Shown here piece by piece: positions 16,457-24,874 of a stretch of DNA of 64,000 nt; the stretch's first letter is position 1; the number at the start of each line of letters is the position of its first letter. The stretch is taken from positions 3,720,001 to 3,784,000 of the forward strand of contig NZ_CP081299.1 in NCBI RefSeq assembly GCF_019711195.1. The letters are read 5' to 3'. The DNA comes from Dyadobacter sp. NIV53 (GTDB lineage Bacteria > Bacteroidota > Bacteroidia > Cytophagales > Spirosomataceae). The position numbers and the translations under genes are program-made. A model generated the notes under the pieces. It was not told the DNA's origin, ran no database searches, and saw only the letters and a list, made by a program, of their open reading frames with translations.

Positions 16457-17155
16457 ATGAATATCAGCGCAATTGCCATCGACGATGAACCGAAAGCCTT
16501 AGAAGTTGTAAAACTGCATGCTGCAAAAGTTCCATTTTTAGATTTGAAAAGTTGTTTCACCAATGCATTCGAAGCAATTCCTTATCTTCAGAAACAAAAA
16601 ATTGACCTGATATTTTTGGATATCAAAATGCCGGATATTTCCGGAATCGATTTTATTAATTGTTTGCAAAAAGTGCCCATGGTTATTTTCACAACCGCTT
16701 ATTCGGAATATGCGGTTCAGGGATTTGAGCTTGATGCGCTTGATTATCTGCTCAAACCTTTTTCATTGGCCCGCTTTACAAAATCCTGCAATAAAGCATT
16801 GGAGATTCATACACTTCGCAATGGAGAACGTCAGAATTTTATTTTTGTTAAAACAGGATACGAAGAAGAAAAAGTATTTTTAGAAGAAATCTTTTATGTA
16901 GAAGCAGAAGGAAATTATGTTTCTTTTATTCTAAAAAATAAAAAAATATTAAGCCGCCAATCACTTGTGCATGTTGCGATGATCTTACCGGAGCACCAAT
17001 TCGTACGTATTCACCGGTCATTTATAATCGCCATAAATAAAATCGAAAGGATCTCAAAACAAGAATTGCTGGTAGCAGGTGTAAGCTTGCCGGTTGGAGC
17101 ATCCTATGAAGAAAAAGTAAATGAGATCCGCGAGAGGATTAAAGAAAGGAAATAG
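16457..17155 (+). CDS. LytTR-family response regulator
   Basis: A 232-residue regulator with an N-terminal receiver domain (acidic pocket IDDEP near 8-12, phospho-Asp55 in IFLDIKMPDISG, Thr/Lys switch residues in FTTAYSEYA and DYLLKPF) and a C-terminal LytTR DNA-binding domain (about 128-230, with FVRIHRSFIIAINKI). It is the partner of the kinase just upstream. The paired 17-bp direct repeats in front of the kinase are a good candidate for autoregulation. Its stop lies 2 bp from the convergent rnc stop. Confidence 0.92.
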   Translation: MNISAIAIDDEPKALEVVKLHAAKVPFLDLKSCFTNAFEAIPYLQKQKIDLIFLDIKMPDISGIDFINCLQKVPMVIFTTAYSEYAVQGFELDALDYLLKPFSLARFTKSCNKALEIHTLRNGERQNFIFVKTGYEEEKVFLEEIFYVEAEGNYVSFILKNKKILSRQSLVHVAMILPEHQFVRIHRSFIIAINKIERISKQELLVAGVSLPVGASYEEKVNEIRERIKERK

Positions 17156-17157
17156 AC

Positions 17158-17904
17158 TTATTTCAATTCCAGCAATAAACAAGCCTGCTCGGAAGCAGAT
17201 TGCTCAGCTTTTTTCTTGGTAAAACCATTTCCGGTTGCAAAAGGCTCATCGTTAACTAAAATCTGGGAAATAAATTCTCTGTGATGGCGGGTTCCACGTT
17301 CTTCAAGAATTTCGAAGCGGATTTCTTTACCCTCTCTTTGTGCCCATTCGATAATAAGGCTTTTGAAGTTTGCATTGTTCTGGATAATACTATCCAGGTC
17401 GTAATGCGTAATAAGTTTGCTGATTATAAAAGTACGCGTAAAACGGAAACCTTTGTCGAGATAAATAGCTCCTACAAATGCTTCCAGCGCATCCCCATAC
17501 ATAGATGAACGGGGTGACATACCACGCCGGTTGCCATCATATTCAATCAGATTATCCAGCCCGAGCTTGCGTGAAATCTGGTTAAGCGATTCACGGTTTA
17601 CTATTCGCGACCGGATCTCTGTCAAAAAACCTTCGTCTTTGTAAGGATATTTTGTAAAAAGAAATTCAGCCACTACCATTCCCAATACCGCATCTCCCAA
17701 ATATTCCAGTCTTTCGTTTGACTCACGAAATCCTTTGATGGCGGTTTCCCGGGAGGCAGAAGTATGACGAAATGCTAACTGGTATACACCAAGGTTTGAA
17801 GGACGGTCGCCAATCACATGCGCTATCGATTCCTTAAATTTTTTATCCTCAGCACTTCCGGATCTGAAAAGAGAGAGTATCGGTATAAGAATTCGCTTTG
17901 CCAA
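17158..17904 (-). CDS. rnc: Ribonuclease III
   Basis: A 248-residue double-strand-specific endoribonuclease that processes rRNA precursors and structured mRNAs. The RNase III signature ERLEYLGDAVLGMVVAE covers 64-80, with catalytic acidic residues Glu67 and Asp71; a second acidic cluster (DALEAFVGAIYLD) follows near 137-149. The C-terminal double-stranded RNA-binding domain spans about 175-247. It is the last gene of acpP-fabF-rnc, a conserved order in Bacteroidota, 14 nt after fabF. Confidence 0.95.
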   Translation of the reverse strand: MAKRILIPILSLFRSGSAEDKKFKESIAHVIGDRPSNLGVYQLAFRHTSASRETAIKGFRESNERLEYLGDAVLGMVVAEFLFTKYPYKDEGFLTEIRSRIVNRESLNQISRKLGLDNLIEYDGNRRGMSPRSSMYGDALEAFVGAIYLDKGFRFTRTFIISKLITHYDLDSIIQNNANFKSLIIEWAQREGKEIRFEILEERGTRHHREFISQILVNDEPFATGNGFTKKKAEQSASEQACLLLELK

Positions 17905-17918
17905 GGTTAAATATTTAA

Positions 17919-19171
17919 TCAGCCCTCATACTTTTTGAAAATGACGGAAGCATTATGACCGCCAAAACCAAAAGTGTTACTTAAGGCAATATTGACCTTG
18001 CGTTTTTGTGCGTGATTGAAAGTAAGATTCAATCGTGGATTGATCTCAGGATCATCCGTAAAGTGATTAATTGTAGGCGGGATAACCTGATCGTTAAGTG
18101 CCATGATACATGCCACAGCCTCAACTGCTCCCGCACCACCCAGCAAATGACCCGTCATTGATTTTGTTGAACTAATGCTCATATTATAAGCATGTTCTCC
18201 AAAAAACTGCTCGATCGCTTTTATTTCCTGTGGATCACCGATCGGCGTTGACGTACCATGTGTATTGATATAATCAATATCTTCAGGCTGAAGTCCTGCA
18301 TTTTCAAGTGTATTTTTCATCACCATATATGCTCCTCGTCCTTCCGGATGTGGCGCAGTAATGTGATAAGCGTCCGAAGACATGCCTCCACCGATCATTT
18401 CGGCATAAATTTTTGCTCCCCTTGCTTTGGCGTGCTCATATTCTTCCAGTATTAGTGCAGCGCCGCCTTCTCCCAAAACAAACCCGTCACGGTCTTTATC
18501 ATAAGGACGGGAGGCAGTTTCAGGTGAATCATTTCTTTCGGACAATGCTTTTAAAGCATTGAACCCACCCATACCTGCATTGGTGACAGCCGCTTCGGAC
18601 CCCCCGAAATACATACATTCATCATACCCAGGCGGATGTAAAGAAATGCATCTATCAAAGCATTGGTAGCAGAAGCACAAGCTGAAACAGTAATGAAAGT
18701 AGGGCCACGAAATCCGTAGCGGATAGAAATGACGCCGGATGCACTGTCGGCAATCATTTTTGGAATAAAGAAAGGGTTGAAGCGGGGATTCATTCCTCCC
18801 GCAGCGAAATTTAAAACTTCATCTTCAAAAGTTTTTAATCCGCCGATTCCAGAACCCCATATTACACCGGCTTTGTCAAGATCAAGCTTATCTGTGTCAA
18901 AGCCGGCGTCCTTCATTGCTTCATCTGTTGCAATTACGGCATATTGGGTGAATGGATCCATCTTACGGGCTTCCTGCCGCGGAATGTAATCATTGATATC
19001 CAAACCTTTTACCTCGCAGGCAAAACGGGTACGAAACCTTTCTGCATCAAACCTGGTAATAGGCGCAGCACCGCTAACACCTGCAACCAAATTTTTCCAA
19101 AAGGTAGGAACATCATTTCCAACGGGCGTTATAGCGCCCATTCCTGTGATTACAACTCGCTTAAAACTCAT
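17919..19171 (-). pseudogene. fabF: Beta-ketoacyl-ACP synthase II, frame broken at 18600-18605
   Basis: Two overlapping frames together encode a normal 417-residue FabF, which elongates acyl-ACP by condensation with malonyl-ACP. The first part (19171 down to about 18605) contains the active-site Cys in SACASATN; the second (to 17919) has the catalytic histidines in THGTSTP and TGHLLGGAGA and the FGFGGHN loop. They join at a C6 run (18600-18605; G6 on the coding strand): seven Gs would read straight through as CISGGSEAAV, exactly the family consensus. Because FabF is normally essential and the rest is perfectly conserved, I take this as an assembly or consensus error rather than a dead gene. 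Operon: acpP-fabF-rnc. Confidence 0.88.
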
Positions 19172-19217
19172 AAAATAGGGGACAGAAAGAAGATGATAAC
19201 TGTAAAGGAAACCTGAA

Positions 19218-19454
19218 TTACTTCACGTTTTCTTCCAGATATGCAACAGCCTGACCAACAGTACCAATGTTTTCTGCCTGATCGTCCGGAATAGAAAGAT
19301 TAAATTCTTTTTCAAATTCCATAATCAATTCAACGGTATCTAGAGAGTCTGCTCCCAAGTCGTTCTGGAAGTTTGCTTCTGGCGTAACCTCCGACTCTTC
19401 TACGCCGAGTTTTTCGACGATAATTTGCTTAACTCTTTCTGCAATTGCTGACAT
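19218..19454 (-). CDS. acpP: Acyl carrier protein
   Basis: A 78-residue acidic four-helix carrier of growing fatty acids. The 4'-phosphopantetheine attachment site is Ser37 in GADSLDTVELIMEFE. Length and motif are textbook. It is the first gene of acpP-fabF-rnc and ends 46 nt before fabF. Confidence 0.97.
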   Translation of the reverse strand: MSAIAERVKQIIVEKLGVEESEVTPEANFQNDLGADSLDTVELIMEFEKEFNLSIPDDQAENIGTVGQAVAYLEENVK

Positions 19455-19482
19455 TTTATAATCACTTTTTGGTTAAAATCGG

Positions 19483-19517
19483 GACAAAGAAAGATATTTC
19501 AGTTCACTTTGTCAAAA
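19483..19517 (-). promoter_or_regulatory. acpP: Candidate acpP promoter
   Basis: On the minus strand TTTTGAC (19511-19517) precedes TATCTTTCTTTGTC (19483-19496) by 14 nt (TTG to TA is 16 nt), 29 nt before the acpP start. The -7-like part nearly matches the sequence upstream of rpsU. Confidence 0.4.
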
Positions 19518-19683
19518 TTTTTTTAACCCTATCAGAATTATTGCATCTATTTGGGGGTAAATAAAAAAACAGGAAATCAAATGCTTATGCTCTCATATTC
19601 CAATAAATCTACTTATTACCTAGAGAACATTATGGATAACTGTACATTCGCAAAACTTTTGACAACGATTGAACTATAAAAAT

Positions 19684-20496
19684 ATGATTCACATCCCCAA
19701 ATTAAAAAATACAGATTCCCCTCTTTTTTTTCTGATGGCCGGTCCATGCGCCATAGAAGGGAGAGATATGGCACTGCGAATTGCCGAGCATATTGTTACG
19801 ATTACAGACCGTATGCGAATCCCTTATATTTTTAAAGGGTCGTACAGGAAAGCAAACCGGACCAAGGTTGATTCATTTACCGGAATTGGTGATGAAAAGG
19901 CTTTAAAAATATTAAAAGAAATCAGTGACACTTTCGGCATTCCGGTTGTAACTGATATTCATGAATCGCACGAAGCTGCATTGGCGGCTGAATATGTTGA
20001 TGTTTTGCAAATTCCGGCTTTCTTGTGCCGCCAAACCGAATTACTGGCAGCAGCAGCACGAACCGGAAAAGCCGTAAATGTAAAAAAAGGCCAGTTTCTT
20101 TCAGGGGCATCAATGAAATTTGCTGTTGAAAAAGTAAATGAAGTCAATCCTGAATGCCAGGTTTTACTGACTGACCGTGGTAATAGTTTTGGTTATGGCG
20201 ATCTTATTGTCGATTATCGTAATCTTCCTGAAATGAGCTCTTTCGGCGTACCTGTTATTATGGATTGTACACATTCATTACAGCAGCCTAACCAAAGTTC
20301 AGGTGTTACAGGAGGCAAACCTAAATTAATTGAAACCATAGCAAAAGCAGCCATTGCTGTAGGAGCGGACGGGCTCTTTATCGAAACACATTTTAATCCT
20401 TCCGAAGCTAAATCGGATGGGGCAAATATGCTTCCTCTGGATCAGCTGGAAAAACTTTTAGAAAGACTTGTTCGTGTTAGAGAAGCAATATTATGA
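19684..20496 (+). CDS. kdsA: 3-deoxy-8-phosphooctulonate (KDO-8-phosphate) synthase
   Basis: A 270-residue enzyme condensing phosphoenolpyruvate with arabinose-5-phosphate, the first committed step to KDO of the lipopolysaccharide core. Motifs: MAGPCAIEG near the start, FKGSYRKANRT, VTDIHES, NVKKGQFLSG, DRGNSFGYGDL and DCTHSLQQPN. The ATG at 19684 is preferred to the TTG at 19669. A cysteine in GPCAIEG is consistent with the metal-dependent subclass. The next gene starts inside its stop codon (ATGA overlap), so translation is coupled. Confidence 0.95.
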   Translation: MIHIPKLKNTDSPLFFLMAGPCAIEGRDMALRIAEHIVTITDRMRIPYIFKGSYRKANRTKVDSFTGIGDEKALKILKEISDTFGIPVVTDIHESHEAALAAEYVDVLQIPAFLCRQTELLAAAARTGKAVNVKKGQFLSGASMKFAVEKVNEVNPECQVLLTDRGNSFGYGDLIVDYRNLPEMSSFGVPVIMDCTHSLQQPNQSSGVTGGKPKLIETIAKAAIAVGADGLFIETHFNPSEAKSDGANMLPLDQLEKLLERLVRVREAIL

Positions 20497-21239
20497 TGGT
20501 AATGGTTTACGTTACGGCTAAAAAAAGAATAAGCGGAGTTTTAAAAAAAACATCCTGCTTTACATTTAATTTCAGTAGTAATTTATTTTTCTTATTCATA
20601 CTATGCTCAGTTCAGTTCACATTTTGTACTGAATCTTTTGCCCAGGAGCAAGATTCCACACTTTGGGTCGTAAAGCCTGCGGATGCAATTGCCCCGGTTT
20701 CACTGGCTCTGGCCGGGCTTATTACACGTGGTAACATAAGCCGTCGTTTGCAGCACAGCGTTGAAAGAAATTATCCTGATTTTAATACGACCGCAGATGA
20801 TTATCTGCCATTTTTACCTGCTGCTGTCAGTCTGGGCCTTGCATCCTCAGGCGTAAAAGGAAAACACAAACTGGGGGATCAGATCATACTGGCCCTTATA
20901 TCAAATGTTATTTCTCAATGCGTAACACAAGGTTTGAAACGGGTTATCCATTATCCCCGTCCACAGGGAGAACGTGATTATGCGTTTCCTTCCGGCCACT
21001 CTACTGCTGCTTTTACAAACGCAACTTTACTGCACGAAGAATATGGAGAAAGAAGTGTTTATTATAGCATTGGCGGCTACACAACAGCCAGCGCAGTAGG
21101 TGCTATGCGGGTTTTAAACAACAAACACTGGTTAGCAGATGTGTTAATGGGGGCCGGAATTGGCATTGGTGCAACCAAAGTCCTTTACATTAGTTATCCA
21201 TGGATGCAGCAAACGGTTCGTCGGATGAAGCACAAATAA
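20493..21239 (+). CDS. PAP2 family phosphatase
   Basis: A 248-residue membrane or periplasmic acid phosphatase of the PAP2 fold. The three signature blocks are present: KRVIHYPRP (K-x6-RP), PSGHSTAAF, and the SAVGAMRVLNNKHWLADVLMG block with the R-x5-H-x3-D arrangement. An N-terminal hydrophobic segment (about 24-48) serves as export signal or anchor. It overlaps kdsA by 4 nt, so it may dephosphorylate undecaprenyl pyrophosphate or lipid A intermediates in envelope synthesis; this role is inference. Confidence 0.85.
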   Translation: MMVMVYVTAKKRISGVLKKTSCFTFNFSSNLFFLFILCSVQFTFCTESFAQEQDSTLWVVKPADAIAPVSLALAGLITRGNISRRLQHSVERNYPDFNTTADDYLPFLPAAVSLGLASSGVKGKHKLGDQIILALISNVISQCVTQGLKRVIHYPRPQGERDYAFPSGHSTAAFTNATLLHEEYGERSVYYSIGGYTTASAVGAMRVLNNKHWLADVLMGAGIGIGATKVLYISYPWMQQTVRRMKHK

Positions 21240-21307
21240 TTAATCCTGCTGACATAAGGTTGTCACCTTGCTGGTTTTAATTTGTGGTCAACAATCTATC
21301 AGATATT

Positions 21308-21772
21308 ATGAAAATCAATACAATTCATCCCATGCATGTGCTTTGTTTCGAAACAGAAACAAATTTCCGGGATATTTTTCAGTACGTCCGTTTTGTTGCC
21401 CACCGTCTTTACAAAGAGGCAGTAAAAAATGACGTGGAAATTACCGGCCCGGTTTACTGGATTTATGAAGGTGCAGACGGACAGCCAGATACAACTTTTA
21501 AACTTACCATTGCTCTGCCGGTTTATTACAAAGAATACGAACTGGCTGGCTCTGAATTTAAGTTGAAAACTTTGGATTCTTTTAGTTGTGTCAGCCGGCA
21601 GCATCCCGGAGACTGGAATAAATTAGGTGAAACGTATGGCCAAATGATTACTGAAATTCAGGCAGACAACTTTCCAATGAGTGGACAGAACCGGGAAATT
21701 TATTTAAATATGGATTTTGAAAATCCGGTAAGAAATATCACAGAAGTTCAGATTGGAGTCGTTCAGAAATAG
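21308..21772 (+). CDS. GyrI-like/effector-binding domain protein
   Basis: A 154-residue single-domain protein. The sequence (VLCFETETNFRDIFQYVRFVAHRL, then GPVYWIYEG and KLTIALPVYYK) resembles the SOUL/GyrI-like small-molecule-binding domain found at the C-terminus of some AraC and MerR regulators, here without a DNA-binding part. I use the ATG at 21308 rather than a GTG at 21284. Ligand and role unknown. It sits between the PAP2 gene and tag on the same strand. Confidence 0.55.
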   Translation: MKINTIHPMHVLCFETETNFRDIFQYVRFVAHRLYKEAVKNDVEITGPVYWIYEGADGQPDTTFKLTIALPVYYKEYELAGSEFKLKTLDSFSCVSRQHPGDWNKLGETYGQMITEIQADNFPMSGQNREIYLNMDFENPVRNITEVQIGVVQK

Positions 21773-21814
21773 TTTTGAACATATTTATTTAAGTTATTAT
21801 ATACCCTCAAAGAA

Positions 21815-22348
21815 ATGTCCTATTGCAATTATATTCAAAATAATATTTCCGAGCAGACTGACTATTTGCTTAACAAACATTATCACGATCATCAGTATGG
21901 TTTTTCAATTGAAAGTGATGATGAGTTGTTTGGCAGATTGATATTGGAAATTAATCAGGCCGGCCTTAGCTGGACATTAATGTTACGCAAGCAGGCAGGA
22001 TTCCGAATCGCATACCATGATTTTTCTATTGAAAAAATTGCAGCTTATAGTGAGGCTGACCGCGAAAGATTATTACAGGATCCGGGAATTATAAGAAACA
22101 GGCTGAAAATAAATGCCGCAATTGTAAACGCACAGAAAATTCTTGAATTGCAAAAAGAATACGGGTCATTTAAAGCCTGGCTGGAAGCGCATATTCATTT
22201 AACCAAAGAGGAGTGGATAAAACTTTTTAAGAAAACTTTTAAATTTACCGGCGGAGAAATCGTCAATGAGTTTTTGATGAGCACCGGATATTTGCCCGGA
22301 GCACATACCGAAGATTGTCCGGTGTATCAGAATTATCTTAAAGCTTAG
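21815..22348 (+). CDS. tag: DNA-3-methyladenine glycosylase I
   Basis: A 177-residue base-excision repair enzyme that removes 3-methyladenine. The zinc-snap residues are visible as Cys4 (SYCNYI), a His in HYHDHQYG (22-29), and HTEDC near the C-terminus. The central LILEINQAGLSWTLMLRKQAGFR block and the PGIIRNRLKINAAI helix-hairpin-helix match Tag. The start follows the upstream stop by about 40 nt. Confidence 0.92.
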   Translation: MSYCNYIQNNISEQTDYLLNKHYHDHQYGFSIESDDELFGRLILEINQAGLSWTLMLRKQAGFRIAYHDFSIEKIAAYSEADRERLLQDPGIIRNRLKINAAIVNAQKILELQKEYGSFKAWLEAHIHLTKEEWIKLFKKTFKFTGGEIVNEFLMSTGYLPGAHTEDCPVYQNYLKA

Positions 22349-22357
22349 CTGCTGATT

Positions 22358-23182
22358 TTACTTTAAATATTCCACCAATTCTGCCGGTTTGTCTGTCTGC
22401 AATCCATTTACGCCCTTTTTCAAAGCAGCATTCCAGGAGACAGCACCTTCTTTTGGATCCTGGACATCCAGCCAAACAGATACGCCAAGCTGATTAGCCA
22501 ATTTCACAAGCTTCGGATCAGATAAATTATCCAGTACACTTATTTTCATTTCTTTTAAAAATAATTCCAGTCCTTCCTCATTGTTCATTTCTTCTGGTAA
22601 ACTGGTCATTAATGGAACATGAGGTGCGATTTTCTTCCATTCTGCATACTGTTCTTTTTTATTGAGATACACAACAACATGATGTTGCATACCTGCTGCT
22701 TCAATTTGTTTCCAGGTTTGTGCTACATCAGCTTCTTTAAAATCAAGATAAATATTAATTTTCCCTTTGCACGTTTGAAGTACTTCCCGAAATTCCGGAA
22801 TCTTATGCGTTTTCCAGTTCTGGTTAAAAACCTTAAGTTTTTTCACTTCTTCCAGCGTCATCTCACTAATTTTCCCTTGTCCGTTAGTTATCCTGTCTAC
22901 TTTTGAATCGTGCAGCACAATCAAATGCCCATCTTTGGTTGTACGCAAATCCACTTCCACATAATCTGCACCTGCCACAATTGCTAATTTATACGAAGCC
23001 AGCGTATTTTCAGGAACATTGACATGATTTCCCCGGTGTGCTATTACAACCAACGTATGTTTTGATTCAGGCAAGGTCTGGCTAAGTGATTTTGTAATAA
23101 AACCAAAATAAACCACACCGACCAGTATAAATGCTGTTACAAATTGACGCATCGGAAGAAGTTCGAAATTCATGAATTCCAA
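22358..23182 (-). CDS. Glycerophosphodiester phosphodiesterase family protein
   Basis: A 274-residue exported GDPD-fold enzyme that hydrolyses glycerophosphodiesters to glycerol-3-phosphate and an alcohol. A signal or anchor helix lies at about 13-32. Catalytic blocks: IAHRGNHVNVPENT (His/Arg, Glu), YVEVDLRTTKDGHLIVLHD (Glu, Asp, His), and CKGKINIYLDFKE. The C-terminal LQTDKPAELVEYL is typical. It converges with tag (10 bp between stops). The exact first Met (23182, 23173 or 23149) is uncertain. Confidence 0.9.
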   Translation of the reverse strand: MEFMNFELLPMRQFVTAFILVGVVYFGFITKSLSQTLPESKHTLVVIAHRGNHVNVPENTLASYKLAIVAGADYVEVDLRTTKDGHLIVLHDSKVDRITNGQGKISEMTLEEVKKLKVFNQNWKTHKIPEFREVLQTCKGKINIYLDFKEADVAQTWKQIEAAGMQHHVVVYLNKKEQYAEWKKIAPHVPLMTSLPEEMNNEEGLELFLKEMKISVLDNLSDPKLVKLANQLGVSVWLDVQDPKEGAVSWNAALKKGVNGLQTDKPAELVEYLK

Positions 23183-23204
23183 GGAATAAAATTAGTTGAA
23201 AATC

Positions 23205-23246
23205 AAAAAGGCCGATAAAATACAAGAGATTTTACCAGCCTTTTTT
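23205..23246 (-). terminator. Terminator of the PfkB kinase gene
   Basis: AAAAAGGC and GCCTTTTT pair around an inner TAAAAT/ATTTTA stem. On the minus strand the hairpin ends in a T-run just after the kinase stop at 23266. Confidence 0.7.
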
Positions 23247-23265
23247 AATATTTATCAGCAATTAT

Positions 23266-24183
23266 TTACTGTATTTCAAAACTGGAAAGATTTACAAATT
23301 GCTGTACTCTATCATCAATTTCTTCCTGCGTAAGATTTACCAAGCGTTCTGTACCGAATTTCTCAACACAAAAAGAAGCCATAGCAGAACCGTAAATAAT
23401 GGCACGTTTCATGTTTTCAAAAGAAATATCATCTGTACTGGCCAAATAACCAATAAATCCTCCTGCAAACGAATCACCGGCTCCGGTCGGATCAAAAACC
23501 TCCTCTAATGGTAAAGCTGGTGCATAAAAGATTTTTTCTTCCTGGAACAACAGTGCGCCATGTTCTCCTTTTTTGATAATCAGCGTTTTTGGCCCCATTG
23601 CCATAATTTTAACAGCAGCTTTGCGCAACGAATATTCGCCTGAAAGCTGACGCGCTTCTTCATCGTTGATTGTCAGCACATCTACCATTCCGATCACTTC
23701 TTTTAAATCGTCCAGCATGATGTTCATCCAAAGATTCATGGTATCAAGCATGATTAGTTTTGGACGTTTTGCCATTCTTTCAATTACTAATTTTTGAGTA
23801 GCAGGAACCGTATTGCCCAGCATCAGATACGCTGTGGTCTGATACGATTCAGGAATGATAGGATCAAAATGCTCCATAACATTCAACTGCGTTTCCAGCG
23901 TGTCGCGTGTGTTCATGTCTTCATGATACCTTCCCGACCAGAAAAATGTTTTCCCATCCTGTACAATCTCCAAGCCTTCCGTATTCACACCATGTTCTTC
24001 CAGCAAACCTATCATGCCCTGAGGAAAATCTCCGCCAACAACTGCAACCAGATTATTTTCTTTTGTAAAATAAGAAGCCGATAAAGTAATGTAAGTGGCG
24101 GCGCCTCCTATTATTTTGTCTGTTTTTCCGAATGGGGTTTCAAGAGCATCAAACGCGACAGACCCTACTGTTAATAAACTCAT
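23266..24183 (-). CDS. PfkB family sugar/nucleoside kinase
   Basis: A 305-residue ribokinase-fold kinase. The substrate-side GGAATYIT (26-33) motif and the anion-hole/catalytic motif DPTGAGDSFAGG (231-242; catalytic Asp237) are intact. These kinases phosphorylate sugars or nucleosides such as ribose, fructose or adenosine; the specific substrate is not clear from sequence. It stands alone with its own terminator. Confidence 0.85.
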   Translation of the reverse strand: MSLLTVGSVAFDALETPFGKTDKIIGGAATYITLSASYFTKENNLVAVVGGDFPQGMIGLLEEHGVNTEGLEIVQDGKTFFWSGRYHEDMNTRDTLETQLNVMEHFDPIIPESYQTTAYLMLGNTVPATQKLVIERMAKRPKLIMLDTMNLWMNIMLDDLKEVIGMVDVLTINDEEARQLSGEYSLRKAAVKIMAMGPKTLIIKKGEHGALLFQEEKIFYAPALPLEEVFDPTGAGDSFAGGFIGYLASTDDISFENMKRAIIYGSAMASFCVEKFGTERLVNLTQEEIDDRVQQFVNLSSFEIQ

Positions 24184-24411
24184 AAATTAGTATTGTATTG
24201 ATTTTAAGTTAGTTTCAGATGTTGTTCTAAATAAAAAACGGTGCGAAGATACGCAAAACGATTGAATAGCATATTTTACATATTGGATTATCATAAACTG
24301 TTGGCAATCAATCATTGGTTATTTGCTATTTTTGTCGGCAGCACCGGATATTTTGTAAAAAGATTCTGTTAGAAATTTAATAAACTTCTTCATCAAACTT
24401 AATAATTCATT

Positions 24412-24797
24412 ATGGACGCTATTTTAGAAGCAAAAAGACATATCGACAATGCGAAAAGCTTTCTTAGCAATAATGCAAAGAAAGAAGATGGTTTTTATCA
24501 GGATCGTAAGTATATCAAAATAGCTGGTCATACTGCATACACTGGTATTCTTCTGGCGTTAGATGAATTATTAAAAGAAAAAAGAAGAAAACCAGAAAAA
24601 GTGTTGAATGGTATCAAAAGGAATTATCCGGGCTTAATACAAAAATTACTTCCGATTTTGCTGCTGCATACCAGATTTTACATTTAGATATGGGATATGA
24701 AGGCACAAATAGTTCTGAAATAGCAAAATTTGGAATGGGAAAAGCTGAAAAAATAATTGGCTGGGTTGAAAACAGACTTACAAATCATACAAAATGA
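24412..24797 (+). pseudogene. DUF5618 family protein, frame broken at 24596-24600
   Basis: Two frames joined at an A5 run encode one 128-residue protein of the DUF5618 type. The first part begins MDAILEAKRHIDNAKSFL and runs to KPEK; with one extra A the reading continues as SVEWYQKELSGL and ends VENRLTNHTK. The fold is predicted all-helical and resembles HEPN-like proteins (length, IAGHTAYTGILLALDELL helix); function unknown. The break fits the window-wide pattern of one-base losses in homopolymers. A tag line for the next gene: cysS starts 77 nt later. Confidence 0.7.
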
Positions 24798-24874
24798 AAA
24801 AACAGCGTTGTTGTCCGGGTTTTTCAAATAAAAAAATTACCCAAAATTGATTTTAAAAAGAAAGTAAAATATAC

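Noticed and set aside
24412..24687. The 91-codon DUF5618 frame as a complete protein
   Set aside because: The last 27 codons do not fit the family, whereas the alternative frame after one added base does to its natural stop.
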